Of a DNA stretch of 64,000 nt, positions 32,779-41,646 are shown in pieces (the first letter of the stretch is position 1; each line of letters begins with the position of its first letter). A program made the translations under genes and the position numbers. Location: assembly GCF_036347135.1 (NCBI RefSeq), contig NZ_CP108938.1, positions 3,658,001-3,722,000 on the forward strand. Reading direction: 5' to 3'. The notes beneath the pieces are model-generated. The model was not told the DNA's origin, searched no databases, and saw nothing but the letters and a program-made list of their open reading frames with translations. This DNA is from Streptomyces sp. NBC_00775. GTDB taxonomy: Bacteria > Actinomycetota > Actinomycetes > Streptomycetales > Streptomycetaceae.

Positions 32779-34059
32779 ATGGCCGCAAGCGCCCCCCGGA
32801 TCTTCGTCTCGCACCTCGCCGGTGTCGCCGTCTTCGACCCTAACGGCGACCAGGTGGGCCGCGTGCGGGACCTCGTCGCCATGCTGCGCGTCCGGCGGCA
32901 GCCGCCCCGGCTGCTCGGCCTCGTCGTCGAGCTGTCCACGCGCCGCCGGATCTTCCTGCCCATGACCCGGGTGACCGGCATCGAGTCCGGCCAGGTCATC
33001 ACCACCGGCGTACTGAACGTGCGCCGGTTCGAGCAGCGGCCCACCGAACGGCTCGTCTTCGGCGAACTGCTCGACCGGCGCGTACACCTCGTCGAGACGA
33101 ACGAGGAGGTGACCGTGCTCGACGTGTCGGTCCAGCAGCTGCCGGCCCGCAGGGACTGGGAGATCGGCAAGGTCTTCGTGCGCAAGGGGCGCGGCGGGGC
33201 CTTCCGGCGCGCCAAGGGCGAGACCCTGACCGTCAGCTGGTCCGCCGTCACCGGGTTCTCGCTGGAGGAGCACGGACAGGGCGCCGAGAGCCTCCTCGCC
33301 ACCTTCGAGCAGCTGCGCCCGGCCGACCTCGCGAACGTGCTGCACCACCTGTCTCCGAAACGGCGCGGAGAGGTCGCCGCCGCGCTCGACGACGACCGTC
33401 TCGCCGACGTCCTCGAAGAACTCCCCGAGGACGATCAGATCGAGATCCTCGGCAAGCTCAAGGAGGAGCGCGCGGCCGACGTCCTGGAGGCGATGGACCC
33501 GGACGACGCGGCCGACCTGCTCGCCGAACTGCCCGCCGAGGACGTGGAGCGGCTGCTGACGCTGATGCAGCCCGACGAGGCGGCCGACGTACGGCGGCTG
33601 ATGGCGTACGAGGAGAAGACCGCCGGCGGTCTCATGACCACCGAGCCGATCGTGCTGCGGCCCGACGCGACGGTCGCCGACGCGCTCGCCCGGGTCCGCA
33701 ACCCCGACCTCTCCCCCGCGCTCGCCGCCCAGGTGTACGTGTGCCGCCCGCCGGACGAGACACCGACCGGCAAGTACCTGGGCACCGTCCACTTCCAGCG
33801 GCTCCTGCGCGACCCGCCGTTCACGCTGGTCGGCGCGCTCGTCGACGACGACCTCCAGCCGCTGGACCCGGAGGCCGCGCTGCCCGTCGTCGCCGGGTTC
33901 TTCGCGACGTACGACATGGTCGCGGCGCCGGTCGTCGACGAGAGCGGCTCGCTGCTCGGCGCGGTGACCGTGGACGACGTACTGGACCACATGCTGCCCG
34001 AGGACTGGCGCGAGACGGAGTTCCACCTCGAAGAGGAGGAGGCTCCCCATGGCGCCTGA
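32779..34059 (+). CDS. MgtE-like cytosolic protein: PRC barrel, MgtE-N and CBS domains
   Basis: A 426-aa protein. The N-terminal part (FVSHLAGVAVFDPNGDQVGR) resembles a PRC barrel with a second copy near 110-160. MgtE N-terminal superhelix repeats follow (LADVLEELPEDDQIEILGKL, AADLLAELPAEDVERLLTLM), then two CBS motifs (GGLMTTEPIVL; VDDDLQPLDPEAALPVVAGF). No MgtE membrane domain is present, so it cannot be the channel itself; it may sense Mg2+ or nucleotides and act on a partner. ATG with GGAGG upstream. Its last codons overlap the DUF1003 start by 11 bp. Confidence 0.88.
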   Translation: MAASAPRIFVSHLAGVAVFDPNGDQVGRVRDLVAMLRVRRQPPRLLGLVVELSTRRRIFLPMTRVTGIESGQVITTGVLNVRRFEQRPTERLVFGELLDRRVHLVETNEEVTVLDVSVQQLPARRDWEIGKVFVRKGRGGAFRRAKGETLTVSWSAVTGFSLEEHGQGAESLLATFEQLRPADLANVLHHLSPKRRGEVAAALDDDRLADVLEELPEDDQIEILGKLKEERAADVLEAMDPDDAADLLAELPAEDVERLLTLMQPDEAADVRRLMAYEEKTAGGLMTTEPIVLRPDATVADALARVRNPDLSPALAAQVYVCRPPDETPTGKYLGTVHFQRLLRDPPFTLVGALVDDDLQPLDPEAALPVVAGFFATYDMVAAPVVDESGSLLGAVTVDDVLDHMLPEDWRETEFHLEEEEAPHGA

Positions 34060-34690
34060 GCGCGACGGGCGGGAGGGGCGGGACGGCCGCGAGCGGGTGG
34101 GCGGACGCGCCGACGCCCGCGAACGGGCCGCCACCGGGGCCACCGCGACCACCCGGCCCCGCACCCGGCTCGACCAGCCGATGCCGCCCCGGCGCAGACT
34201 GGTGCCCGAGTGGGACCCGGAGGCCTTCGGGCGGCTGTCGGAGCGGATCGCCCGCTTCCTGGGCACCGGACGGTTCATCGTCTGGATGACGGTCGTCATC
34301 ATCCTGTGGGTGGTGTGGAACATCTTCGCGCCGGGCGACCTGCGCTTCGACAACTACCCGTTCATCTTCCTGACGCTGATGCTGTCGCTCCAGGCCTCCT
34401 ACGCCGCCCCGCTGATCCTGCTCGCGCAGAACCGCCAGGACGACCGTGACCGGGTCAACCTCGAACAGGACCGGAAGCAGAACGAGCGGTCCATCGCGGA
34501 CACCGAGTACCTCACCCGCGAGATCGCCGCGCTGCGCGTCGGCCTCGGCGAGGTCGCCACCCGCGACTGGATCCGCTCCGAATTGCAGGATCTGGTCAAG
34601 GAGATGGAGGAGCACCGCCGCGACGGTCAGGTCGTATTCCCGACAGTTCCGGCAGATCGCCCGCGCGGACGTGACGTAGAAGACCGCTGA
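34049..34690 (+). CDS. DUF1003 membrane protein
   Basis: A 213-aa protein. After a basic, disordered 60-residue start come two spans (FIVWMTVVIILWVVWNIFA and YPFIFLTLMLSLQASYAAPL) joined by the GDLRFDNYPF loop, then the LILLAQNRQDDRDRVNLEQD block diagnostic of DUF1003 and a helical tail. Function unknown. Overlap with the MgtE-like gene suggests a joint role at the membrane, with DUF1003 as the anchored partner of the cytosolic sensor; this is inference. Confidence 0.9.
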   Translation: MAPERDGREGRDGRERVGGRADARERAATGATATTRPRTRLDQPMPPRRRLVPEWDPEAFGRLSERIARFLGTGRFIVWMTVVIILWVVWNIFAPGDLRFDNYPFIFLTLMLSLQASYAAPLILLAQNRQDDRDRVNLEQDRKQNERSIADTEYLTREIAALRVGLGEVATRDWIRSELQDLVKEMEEHRRDGQVVFPTVPADRPRGRDVEDR

Positions 34691-34721
34691 CGGGGCTTTC
34701 CGGGCCCCCCGCCGGGCGCCG

Positions 34722-34734
34722 TACCATCGTCCTT
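34722..34734 (+). promoter_or_regulatory. leaderless-type -10 box (mrp)
   Basis: TACCAT (34722-34727) then seven bases then ATG of mrp. Confidence 0.6.
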
Positions 34735-35868
34735 ATGGCTACGGAAGACGCGGTGCGCGAAGCACTGGCGACGGTGAACGACCCCGAGATCCAGCGACCC
34801 ATCACCGAGCTGGGGATGGTCAAATCGGTGGAGATCGGTGCGGATGGTGCGGTCGCGGTCACCGTGTATCTGACCGTCTCCGGCTGCCCGATGCGCGAGA
34901 CCATCACGAAGAACGTGACGGAGGCGGTCTCGAAGGTCGAGGGTGTCACGCGCGTCGACGTGACCCTGGACGTGATGAGCGACGAGCAGCGCAAGGAGCT
35001 GGCGACCGCGCTGCGCGGCGGCCAGACGGAGCGCGAGGTGCCCTTCGCCAAGCCGGGCTCCCTCACGCGCGTGTACGCGGTCGCCTCCGGCAAGGGCGGC
35101 GTCGGCAAGTCCTCGGTGACCGTGAACCTGGCGGCGGCGATGGCGGCCGACGGCCTGAAGGTCGGTGTCGTCGACGCCGACATCTACGGCCACTCGGTGC
35201 CCCGCATGCTCGGCGCGGACGGCCGTCCGACCCAGGTCGAGAACATGATCATGCCGCCGTCCGCGCACGGCGTGAAGGTCATCTCCATCGGCATGTTCAC
35301 CCCGGGCAACGCCCCGGTGGTCTGGCGCGGCCCGATGTTGCACCGCGCCCTCCAGCAGTTCCTGGCGGACGTGTTCTGGGGCGACCTGGACGTGCTCCTG
35401 CTCGACCTTCCGCCGGGCACGGGCGACATCGCGATCTCGGTGGCCCAGCTGGTCCCGAACGCGGAGATCCTGGTGGTCACGACCCCCCAGCAGGCCGCCG
35501 CGGAGGTCGCCGAGCGCGCGGGCTCCATCGCCGTCCAGACCCACCAGAAGATCGTCGGCGTGGTCGAGAACATGTCCGGCCTGCCCTGCCCGCACTGCGA
35601 CGAGATGGTCGACGTGTTCGGCACGGGCGGCGGCCAGAGCGTCGCCGACGGCCTCACCCGCACCACCGGCGCCACCGTCCCGGTCCTCGGCTCCATCCCC
35701 ATCGACGTCCGCCTCCGCGAGGGCGGCGACGAGGGCAAGCCGGTCGTCCTGACGGACCCGGACTCCCCGGCCGGCACCGCCCTCCGCGCCATCGCCGGCA
35801 AGCTGGGCGGCCGCGCCCGGGGCCTGTCGGGCATGTCGCTGGGCATCACCCCGAGGAACAAGTTCTAG
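34735..35868 (+). CDS. mrp: Mrp/ApbC Fe-S cluster carrier ATPase
   Basis: A 377-aa P-loop protein. The first 90 residues are a DUF59/MIP18 domain (LTVSGCPMRETITKNVTEAV), followed by a MinD/ParA-type ATPase with deviant Walker A GKGGVGKSS (about 118-126), LDLPPGTGDIA and a C-terminal CPHC that bridges Fe-S clusters between monomers. It delivers clusters to apo-proteins in the cytosol. The TACCAT box seven bases before ATG implies a leaderless mRNA. In M. tuberculosis mrp lies in the same neighbourhood of tatB and htrA. Confidence 0.95.
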   Translation: MATEDAVREALATVNDPEIQRPITELGMVKSVEIGADGAVAVTVYLTVSGCPMRETITKNVTEAVSKVEGVTRVDVTLDVMSDEQRKELATALRGGQTEREVPFAKPGSLTRVYAVASGKGGVGKSSVTVNLAAAMAADGLKVGVVDADIYGHSVPRMLGADGRPTQVENMIMPPSAHGVKVISIGMFTPGNAPVVWRGPMLHRALQQFLADVFWGDLDVLLLDLPPGTGDIAISVAQLVPNAEILVVTTPQQAAAEVAERAGSIAVQTHQKIVGVVENMSGLPCPHCDEMVDVFGTGGGQSVADGLTRTTGATVPVLGSIPIDVRLREGGDEGKPVVLTDPDSPAGTALRAIAGKLGGRARGLSGMSLGITPRNKF

Positions 35869-35884
35869 ACGCCGGATAAATGCC

Positions 35885-35970
35885 GCGCCCCGAAAGGGGC
35901 GCGGGGAACGGCGCATCTTTCAGGGGCGCGGGGAACTGCGCGACCAGCCCCCACCGGCCCGCAGCCGACA
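35885..35970. repeat. two REP-like elements after mrp
   Basis: A hairpin copy CGCCCCGAAAGGGGCG leading into GCGGGGAACGGCGC (35885-35915) is followed by a standard core with CCAGCCCCCACCGGCCCGCA (to 35970). Confidence 0.8.
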
Positions 35971-36003
35971 AACGACCCGCAGCTCAACGGCCTCGCACAA
36001 CGA

Positions 36004-36035
36004 AGGGGGCGCCATCCACCAAGACGGCGCCCCCT
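36004..36035. terminator. hairpin between convergent genes
   Basis: AGGGGGCGCC / GGCGCCCCCT with a 12-nt loop, located between the 3' ends of mrp and the minus-strand gene at 36053. Confidence 0.7.
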
Positions 36036-36052
36036 CCCTCGTTGCCCGCCGC

Positions 36053-36709
36053 CTAGGCGTACGCGCCGATGTCCTTGATCATGGCGAACCCCAGCCCATA
36101 AGCACTCATCCCCCGCCCATAAGCGCCCACATGGACACCCTCCTGCGTGGACCCCGCGAGAACCCACCCGAACTCGGACTCGCGGTAGTGGAAGGGCGTG
36201 GGGACACCGTCCACGGGAAGGGACAGCGAGGACCAGTCCGCGCCGTCCAGGTCGTCCGCCAGGACCCACGCGGTCTCGGTCTGCTGGTCCAGCCAGTCGT
36301 CCCGCAGGGTGTGGTCCATCTGGCCGGGCCAGGTGAAGGCCAGCAGCCCCACACCGGCCAGCCAGGCCGCGGAGGACACCGAGGTGGCCTCCAGCAGACC
36401 CGTACCGTCCGCGCTGCGGCGTACGGGGCTGGCCGCGACGGTGACGACCACCGCGAAGCGTTCCTTGTCCTCGGTCGACTCACCGCGCACCGAGGGCTCG
36501 TCGCCGTGCCCGATCGAACCGTGCTCGACGGCACCGTCCGCCGAGGTACCGACCTGCATCAGCCAGCGCGGCCCCGTGAAGGCCTCGTCAAGGCCGTACC
36601 AAGGGAAGGGCGCCAGCAGGTAGCCGTCGACCGTGCGCCGGGCGGAGGGGACCTGTTGTCCGCCCTCCGCGGCCGGCGCCTGCGCGCCTACCCGACTTGT
36701 CGTCTCCAT
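36053..36709 (-). CDS. conserved hypothetical protein
   Basis: A 218-aa soluble protein with no recognised domain. Segments include DGYLLAPFPWYGLDEAFTGP, a Trp-rich centre (TWPGQMDHTLRDDWLD) and a late HYRESEFGWVLAG. Start placed at ATG 36709 with AGGAGG eleven bases upstream; the frame continues to 36805 without a better site. It sits between mrp and tatB in a region where gene order is otherwise conserved in actinobacteria. Confidence 0.7.
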   Translation of the reverse strand: METTSRVGAQAPAAEGGQQVPSARRTVDGYLLAPFPWYGLDEAFTGPRWLMQVGTSADGAVEHGSIGHGDEPSVRGESTEDKERFAVVVTVAASPVRRSADGTGLLEATSVSSAAWLAGVGLLAFTWPGQMDHTLRDDWLDQQTETAWVLADDLDGADWSSLSLPVDGVPTPFHYRESEFGWVLAGSTQEGVHVGAYGRGMSAYGLGFAMIKDIGAYA

Positions 36710-36884
36710 CTGCCCGGACGCCTCCTCGCTCTCGTCGGACCGGGCGGCCCGCCCCCCTCGGGCGTCCTTATCGGTCCGCACAACAACTGGGCAGCATAGC
36801 CACACCGATCCGAGCAGCAGCGAAACCGCCCGGCGCGTGGGACGCGAACGTGCCGGATTCAGGCCGCGGGGGGCAGCGAGAGGC

Positions 36885-36966
36885 GCGGCATCCGTACGGC
36901 GTACGGCTCAGATGACGTCGTACGGCTTCGGAGGCGCCGTACGACGGAGAGAGAGCGCCGTACGGC
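36885..36966. repeat. cluster of GCCGTACGGC-type palindromes
   Basis: At least five CGTACGG/CCGTACG blocks fall within 80 bp just downstream of the tatB stop, forming alternative inverted pairs around CTCAGATGACGTCGTACGGC and CTCAGGTGGCGTC. Confidence 0.6.
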
Positions 36967-37422
36967 TCAGGTGGCGTCGGCGTCGTAGGGCGGGCGCTCG
37001 TCCGGGTCGAGCTTCTCGCGCTTCTTCGTCATGTCGACGGAGCCGCCGGTCGAACCCGTGGTGGAGGAGGACGACGAAGACGACGACGAACTGTCGGACT
37101 CGCGGCCGTGGACCGCGTCCGTGACGTCGGCCATCTCCTTCTTCAGGTCGAAGCCGTTGCGGATCTCCTTGAGCCCCAGCTCGTCGTTGTCCAGCTGCTT
37201 GCGGATGAACGTCTTGGGGTTGAGGTCCTCGAACTCGAAGTCCTTGAACCCCGGGCCGAGTTCGTCGCGGATGTCCGCCTTGGCGCTCTCCGAGAACTCG
37301 CGGATCTTGCGGATGGTGCGCGTGACGTCCTGGATCATCTTCGGGAGCTTCTCCGGGCCGAAGACGAGCACGGCGAGGACAACGAGCGTCACCAGCTCGA
37401 GTGGTCCTATGTCATTGAACAC
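36967..37422 (-). CDS. tatB: Sec-independent translocase subunit TatB
   Basis: A 151-aa protein. MFNDIGPLELVTLVVLAVLV then FGPEKLPKM is the TatA/B signature: one N-terminal span, a Gly-Pro hinge and an amphipathic helix (TRTIRKIREFSESAKADI). TatB with TatC recognises twin-arginine signal peptides at the inner membrane. The tail is acidic with a run of Ser (about 110-120). GTG start at 37422 with AAGGAG eight bases upstream; the frame's earlier codon at 37491 would bury the span. htrA lies upstream on the same strand, as in M. tuberculosis (Rv1223-Rv1224). Confidence 0.93.
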   Translation of the reverse strand: MFNDIGPLELVTLVVLAVLVFGPEKLPKMIQDVTRTIRKIREFSESAKADIRDELGPGFKDFEFEDLNPKTFIRKQLDNDELGLKEIRNGFDLKKEMADVTDAVHGRESDSSSSSSSSSSTTGSTGGSVDMTKKREKLDPDERPPYDADAT

Positions 37423-37580
37423 CTGGTAGCTCCTTGCGATGTCCTCGGTCCGCGGCCCTCGGGAGTCTTCCGTGGTCCGGGCCGGGTCCAACGGTACCCG
37501 CCGATCCTGTCCGTCCGGAACTGTCCAGAGGCTTCCGAGTTCATGTACGTGGGTGGTTTTCCGTGATGTTTGCCGTCCGG

Positions 37581-37602
37581 AGCTGGGAGATTGCGCCCAG
37601 CT
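37581..37602 (-). terminator. hairpin after htrA-like gene
   Basis: AGCTGGG / CCCAGCT with an 8-nt loop, 13 bp past the protease stop. Short stem, so attenuation rather than full termination before tatB is possible. Confidence 0.5.
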
Positions 37603-37614
37603 GTGAAGTTCATG

Positions 37615-39510
37615 TCAGTCGCCGTCGGCGGAGCCGAGGACCAGGGTGACCTTCTTTTCCGTGCCGCCGCGCCGGAGGGTCAGCTGGAGCCGGTCGCCGG
37701 GGCGGTGGGCGCGGGTCTTCACGATGAGTTCCTCGCCCGAGTGGACGCGCTCGCCGTCGACCTCGGTGATGATGTCGCCCGCCTTGATGCCCGCCTCGGC
37801 GCCGGGACCGCCGGCGGTGACCGGCGGACCGCCGCCGTTGCCCTTGGCGCCCACCCGGGCGCCGTCGCCCGTGTACTCCATGTCGAGTGTGACCCCGATC
37901 ACGGGGTGGGTGGCCTTGCCGGTGTTGATGAGCTCCTCGGCGACGCGCTTGCCCTGGTTGATGGGGATGGCGAAGCCCAGCCCGATGGAGCCGGCCTGCC
38001 CGCTCTCCAGATCCGAGCCGCTGTCGGCGGAGCGGATGGCGCTGTTGATGCCGATGACACGGGCCTTGGAGTCCAGGAGGGGCCCGCCGGAGTTGCCGGG
38101 GTTGATGGGCGCGTCGGTCTGCAGGGCGTCGACGTACGAGACGTCGCTCCCGTCGCCCTTCTCCCCGCCCGCCGTGATGGGCCGCTCCTTGGCGCTGATG
38201 ATGCCGGAGGTGACCGTGTTGGCCAGGTCGAAGGGGGCGCCGATGGCGACGACGGGGTCGCCCACCTGGACGTTGTCGGAGTTGCCGAGCGGCATGGGTT
38301 CGAGCCCGCTGACACCCGACACCTTCACGACGGCGAGGTCGTACCCGCTGTCGTGCCCGACGACCGAGGCCTTGGCGGTCTCGCCGCCGCTGAACGTCAC
38401 GGATATCTCGCCGCCGCTTCCGGCCGGTTCGATCACGTGGTTGTTGGTGAGGATGTGCCCCTGGCTGTCGAGCACGAAGCCGGTGCCGGTGCCTTCCTCC
38501 TGGGACCCGCGCACATGCAGGGTGACGACGCTGGGCAGCGCGTGCGCGGCGATCCCGGCCACGCTGTCCGGAGCCCGCCCCGGCGCCTCCTTGGCGGCCT
38601 GCGGCAGCTCGACGTCGCCCATCCCCCCGTTCCGCTCCAGATACGCCCCTACGGCGCCCCCCACGCCCCCGGACACCAGCGCCAGCACCACGGCCCCCAG
38701 CACCAGCCCCTTCCTCGCCCGCGTACGCCGCTGCGCCACGCTCGCCACGACCGCGCCGTTCTGCTGGAGGGGGCCCGGGGTGGCCCAGGGGTCGTAGTTC
38801 TGCCAGGGGTTGCGGGGCTGGGGGCTGTGTACGGGGGTTTCGTGGGGGGTGGCCGCGTACGGGGCCGGGGCCGGAGGCACATGGGTGCCGTGTCCGGCGG
38901 GCGCCGGTGGCACGGGGGTGGCCTGGGCCGGGGCTTCGAAGGGCGGGGCCTGGGCCGGTGTGCCTGCCGGGACGTGCGTCCCGTGCGCGGGCGTGGCCGC
39001 CGGGTGCTGGACCGGCGGGGCGGGCGCCCAGGGGCCGGGCTGACCGTACGGCGGGGTGCTGTAGGGGTCGGGGTCGTGCAGGGGCTTGGGGCGGTCGGAG
39101 CGGTCAGCGGGGGCGTCGGCGTACGCGCTCGCGTCCTCCGCGACCTGCGCGGGGACCGAGAGCGCACTCCCCGACCGAACCGTCGCGGGGCGCTCCAGCT
39201 CGAAGTCGCCGTCGGTACCCGGGGCAGTGCCGGAGCCGGTGCCAGCGCCACCGCCAGCGCTGTACGTACCGGTGCCCGTGCGGGCGTCGGCGCCTTCGGC
39301 GCCAGGGGTGGTGCGACGGCCGTTGGCCTCGCCCGAAGCCGGGCCCGTCGCGGGGCGCGCCAGCTCGAAGTCGCCCGCGGACGCACCCTCGGGTGCGCCC
39401 ACGCCCGGGGTGCCCGGTTCCCTGAGGTGATCCGTGGTGGTATCGGGCCCCGTGCCCTGCGCACGGGGCCGGCTCCACCACTTCGCCTTCGTGGGCTTCC
39501 CCTCGTTCAT
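37615..39510 (-). CDS. HtrA/DegP-like membrane-anchored serine protease with PDZ domain
   Basis: A 631-aa protein. A Pro/Ala/Gly-rich cytosolic region of about 290 residues precedes one span (GLVLGAVVLALVSGGVGGAV). The extracytoplasmic trypsin-like domain has the triad in TNNHVIEP (His), GYDLAVVKVSG (Asp) and NPGNSGGPL (Ser). A C-terminal PDZ domain (AGIKAGDIITEVDGERVHSG) recognises substrate ends. It degrades misfolded envelope proteins. ATG at 39510 follows GGGGAGAGC. It lies downstream of the sigma/anti-sigma pair, likely as regulon member and possible anti-sigma protease. Confidence 0.93.
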   Translation of the reverse strand: MNEGKPTKAKWWSRPRAQGTGPDTTTDHLREPGTPGVGAPEGASAGDFELARPATGPASGEANGRRTTPGAEGADARTGTGTYSAGGGAGTGSGTAPGTDGDFELERPATVRSGSALSVPAQVAEDASAYADAPADRSDRPKPLHDPDPYSTPPYGQPGPWAPAPPVQHPAATPAHGTHVPAGTPAQAPPFEAPAQATPVPPAPAGHGTHVPPAPAPYAATPHETPVHSPQPRNPWQNYDPWATPGPLQQNGAVVASVAQRRTRARKGLVLGAVVLALVSGGVGGAVGAYLERNGGMGDVELPQAAKEAPGRAPDSVAGIAAHALPSVVTLHVRGSQEEGTGTGFVLDSQGHILTNNHVIEPAGSGGEISVTFSGGETAKASVVGHDSGYDLAVVKVSGVSGLEPMPLGNSDNVQVGDPVVAIGAPFDLANTVTSGIISAKERPITAGGEKGDGSDVSYVDALQTDAPINPGNSGGPLLDSKARVIGINSAIRSADSGSDLESGQAGSIGLGFAIPINQGKRVAEELINTGKATHPVIGVTLDMEYTGDGARVGAKGNGGGPPVTAGGPGAEAGIKAGDIITEVDGERVHSGEELIVKTRAHRPGDRLQLTLRRGGTEKKVTLVLGSADGD

Positions 39511-39569
39511 GCTCTCCCCACACCTGGCCCGCGGCACAACTCGCCGACGGTTGTTGCAGATTGTCGACT

Positions 39570-39629
39570 CCGCGTCCGGGATTCCTCTCGCGGACGCGGC
39601 CCACCCTGGATTCAACCAGGTTCACGGGC
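39570..39629 (-). promoter_or_regulatory. two hairpins between anti-sigma and htrA-like genes
   Basis: CCGCGTCCG / CGGACGCGG (39570-39578 and 39591-39599) and CCTGG-TTGAAT-CCAGG on the minus strand (about 39614-39629) fill the 138-bp gap. They may end the sigma operon or shape the htrA leader. No clear ECF-type GGAAC promoter was found. Confidence 0.45.
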
Positions 39630-39648
39630 CGCCGCGCAGAGGGCGGGG

Positions 39649-40647
39649 TCAGCGGACGGTACGGGAGGAGGGGGAGGTGGGGGACGGGGAGGAAGAGGGG
39701 GACGGGGTGGCGGCGGGGGCGGCCAGCAGGCCCGGAGTCGTGACATCCGGGGCCTCGGACCACGAGGTCAGCGCGAGCGGCTGGGCATCGGTGAGCGGAC
39801 GTATGAGCGGGGACATCGCGGCGGCACCGGCGACCACCGGTGTCGTCAGCGTGTGCATGGCGTCCTGGACGCCGCCCACCGGAGCGGGGACTCCGGGCAG
39901 CAGCGGCGCGGACACCTCGGTCGGCGCCACGGGACCGTCGCCGAGCGCGCGCTCGCCCTGGGCCAGCAGCGGCCCGACGGACCGGCGACGCTGCGACTCG
40001 GGGGATGTGGAGGCCCCTGTGCCCTGCGAACGCATCGGCGTCACATTGCTTCCGGTGCCGGAACCGCCGCGCGCGTCCGCGGTGTCGCCCGGCACTCCGG
40101 TCGACACCCCGCCGAGCGCGACCGCGGCCAGCGACACCGCGCCGGCGGCGGCGAAGGCGAACCGCAGCCCGCGCGAGGCCGATCGCTCGGCCTCGTGACG
40201 GCTGACGTCATGGATGCGGAAGCCCCTCCCCGGGGAGGGGGGCAGTACGTTGGCGTGCGGTCCGGCGGGGACGTACCCGAAGGGTTCGCCTCTCACTCCG
40301 AAGATTCCGGTGACGCCGGAGCCGGCCGAGCCGCCGGGGAGTGCGCCGCCGAATCCTCCCCCGCCCAGCGGCGAGCCACCGCCGTCGGAGTCGCCTCCCC
40401 CGGGAAGCCCCTGGAGGCGGGCCAGGAAGCTCTCCGAGGGCGGCGGAGGGGCCATTTCCGCGAACACGTTCTTCAGTCGGCGCTGGGCGTTCGCCTCGGC
40501 CTTGCACTTCGCACAGGTGGCGAGGTGGGCCAGGACGCGTTCGCGCGACTCATGACCGAGCTCGCCGTCCACGAGGGCGGAGAGTCGGTCGCCGAGGTGC
40601 TGCTCAGTGATGGGCCGCTCGGCAGAGTTGGGCCGGGATCCACTCAC
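39649..40647 (-). CDS. zinc-finger anti-sigma factor (RseA-like)
   Basis: A 332-aa anti-sigma protein. The N-terminal anti-sigma domain has [20 protein letters not shown] and the zinc site [11 protein letters not shown] (HxxxCxxC). A Gly/Pro-rich linker leads to a single span ([19 protein letters not shown], about 180-200), then a Ser/Pro-rich external tail. It should hold the ECF sigma factor inactive at the membrane or in response to redox change. GTG at 40647 overlaps the sigma stop (GTGA), so the two are made in step. M. tuberculosis RseA (Rv1222) is the positional counterpart. Confidence 0.88.
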   Translation of the reverse strand: MSGSRPNSAERPITEQHLGDRLSALVDGELGHESRERVLAHLATCAKCKAEANAQRRLKNVFAEMAPPPPSESFLARLQGLPGGGDSDGGGSPLGGGGFGGALPGGSAGSGVTGIFGVRGEPFGYVPAGPHANVLPPSPGRGFRIHDVSRHEAERSASRGLRFAFAAAGAVSLAAVALGGVSTGVPGDTADARGGSGTGSNVTPMRSQGTGASTSPESQRRRSVGPLLAQGERALGDGPVAPTEVSAPLLPGVPAPVGGVQDAMHTLTTPVVAGAAAMSPLIRPLTDAQPLALTSWSEAPDVTTPGLLAAPAATPSPSSSPSPTSPSSRTVR

Positions 40648-41414
40648 GCGGTCGCGCCCCCTCCCCCCAGCACGGGTACACGGACCGCGAACGAGCGGCG
40701 CTCGGCGCGGGCCTCGGGAGACCGGTGGGCCAGGGCCTTGCGCAGCTGGGAGCGGCCGCGGTGGATCCGGCTGCGGACCGTGCCGAGCTTGACGCCCAGG
40801 GTCGCGGCGATCTCCTCGTACGACAGTCCTTCGATGTCGCACAGGACGACGGCGGCGCGGAACTCGGGCGCGAGGGTGTCCAGCGCCTGCTGGACGTCCG
40901 CGTCGAAGTGCGCGTCGTTGAAGACCTGCTGCGGGGACGGCTCGCGGCTGGGCAGGCGCTCGGCCGCGTCGTCACCGAGGGCGTCGAAGCGGATGCGCTG
41001 CTTGCGGCGCACCATGTCCAGGAAGAGGTTCGTGGTGATGCGGTGCAGCCAGCCCTCGAAGGTACCGGGCGTGTACGTGGACAGCGAGCGGAAGACGCGG
41101 ACGAAGACTTCCTGGGTGAGGTCCTCGGCGTCGTGCTGGTTGCCCGTCAGGCGGTAGGCGAGACGGTAGACCCGGCCGCTGTGCGTGCTGACGATCTCCT
41201 CCCAGGTGGGCGGAGTCCACGCCTGCGACTCCGCGTCGGTGGTGAACGTCGCGGTCTGCGCTGGGGCAGCAGCATGGAACTTGTCAGCGATCTCGGTCAC
41301 GGATTTCGGCTCACCCGCCGATCTGAGCAGGCGCTTCAGCACCCCGCCTCGATCCACAGGCGCAGCCGCACCTCCCCTGTCGGCTCTGGTGGTGTCCAGT
41401 GGAGCCCCTACCAT
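40644..41414 (-). CDS. ECF sigma factor (M. tuberculosis SigE-like)
   Basis: A 256-aa sigma-70 family protein. Region 2 is at [20 protein letters not shown] followed by [20 protein letters not shown]; region 4 is [20 protein letters not shown] plus [12 protein letters not shown]. Region 3 is missing, as in ECF sigmas. The N-terminal 75 residues ([19 protein letters not shown]) are an extension like that of mycobacterial SigE. ATG 41414 has GCGAGGTGG upstream; the frame runs on to 41534. Order sigma, anti-sigma, HtrA, TatB matches Rv1221-Rv1224. Streptomyces sigE is a different gene, so I leave the symbol blank. Confidence 0.92.
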   Translation of the reverse strand: MVGAPLDTTRADRGGAAAPVDRGGVLKRLLRSAGEPKSVTEIADKFHAAAPAQTATFTTDAESQAWTPPTWEEIVSTHSGRVYRLAYRLTGNQHDAEDLTQEVFVRVFRSLSTYTPGTFEGWLHRITTNLFLDMVRRKQRIRFDALGDDAAERLPSREPSPQQVFNDAHFDADVQQALDTLAPEFRAAVVLCDIEGLSYEEIAATLGVKLGTVRSRIHRGRSQLRKALAHRSPEARAERRSFAVRVPVLGGGGATA

Positions 41415-41646
41415 AGCCACCTCGCCCGTTAGCTCCGGATAAGCGGTTTTACGAGAATTTGATACGCGCTCATATGGTCGCGTCAGCACGTGCTCACCGC
41501 CTCGCACCGCGCCCTGCCCCACGTACTGATCCATCCTCTTCCCCCGCTCTGTTTCCCCACCCCTCTAAACGCCTGGTCCCATCTGCGGGTTCCCGGCACC
41601 AACGGATACAGTCACGCCCAGGCAACCGCGGGGACAGGAGAGGGTC

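Noticed and set aside
37570..41157. 1195-codon plus-strand frame over htrA, anti-sigma and sigma genes
   Set aside because: Three well-supported genes with domains lie on the opposite strand; the frame shows no domain and results from codon bias.
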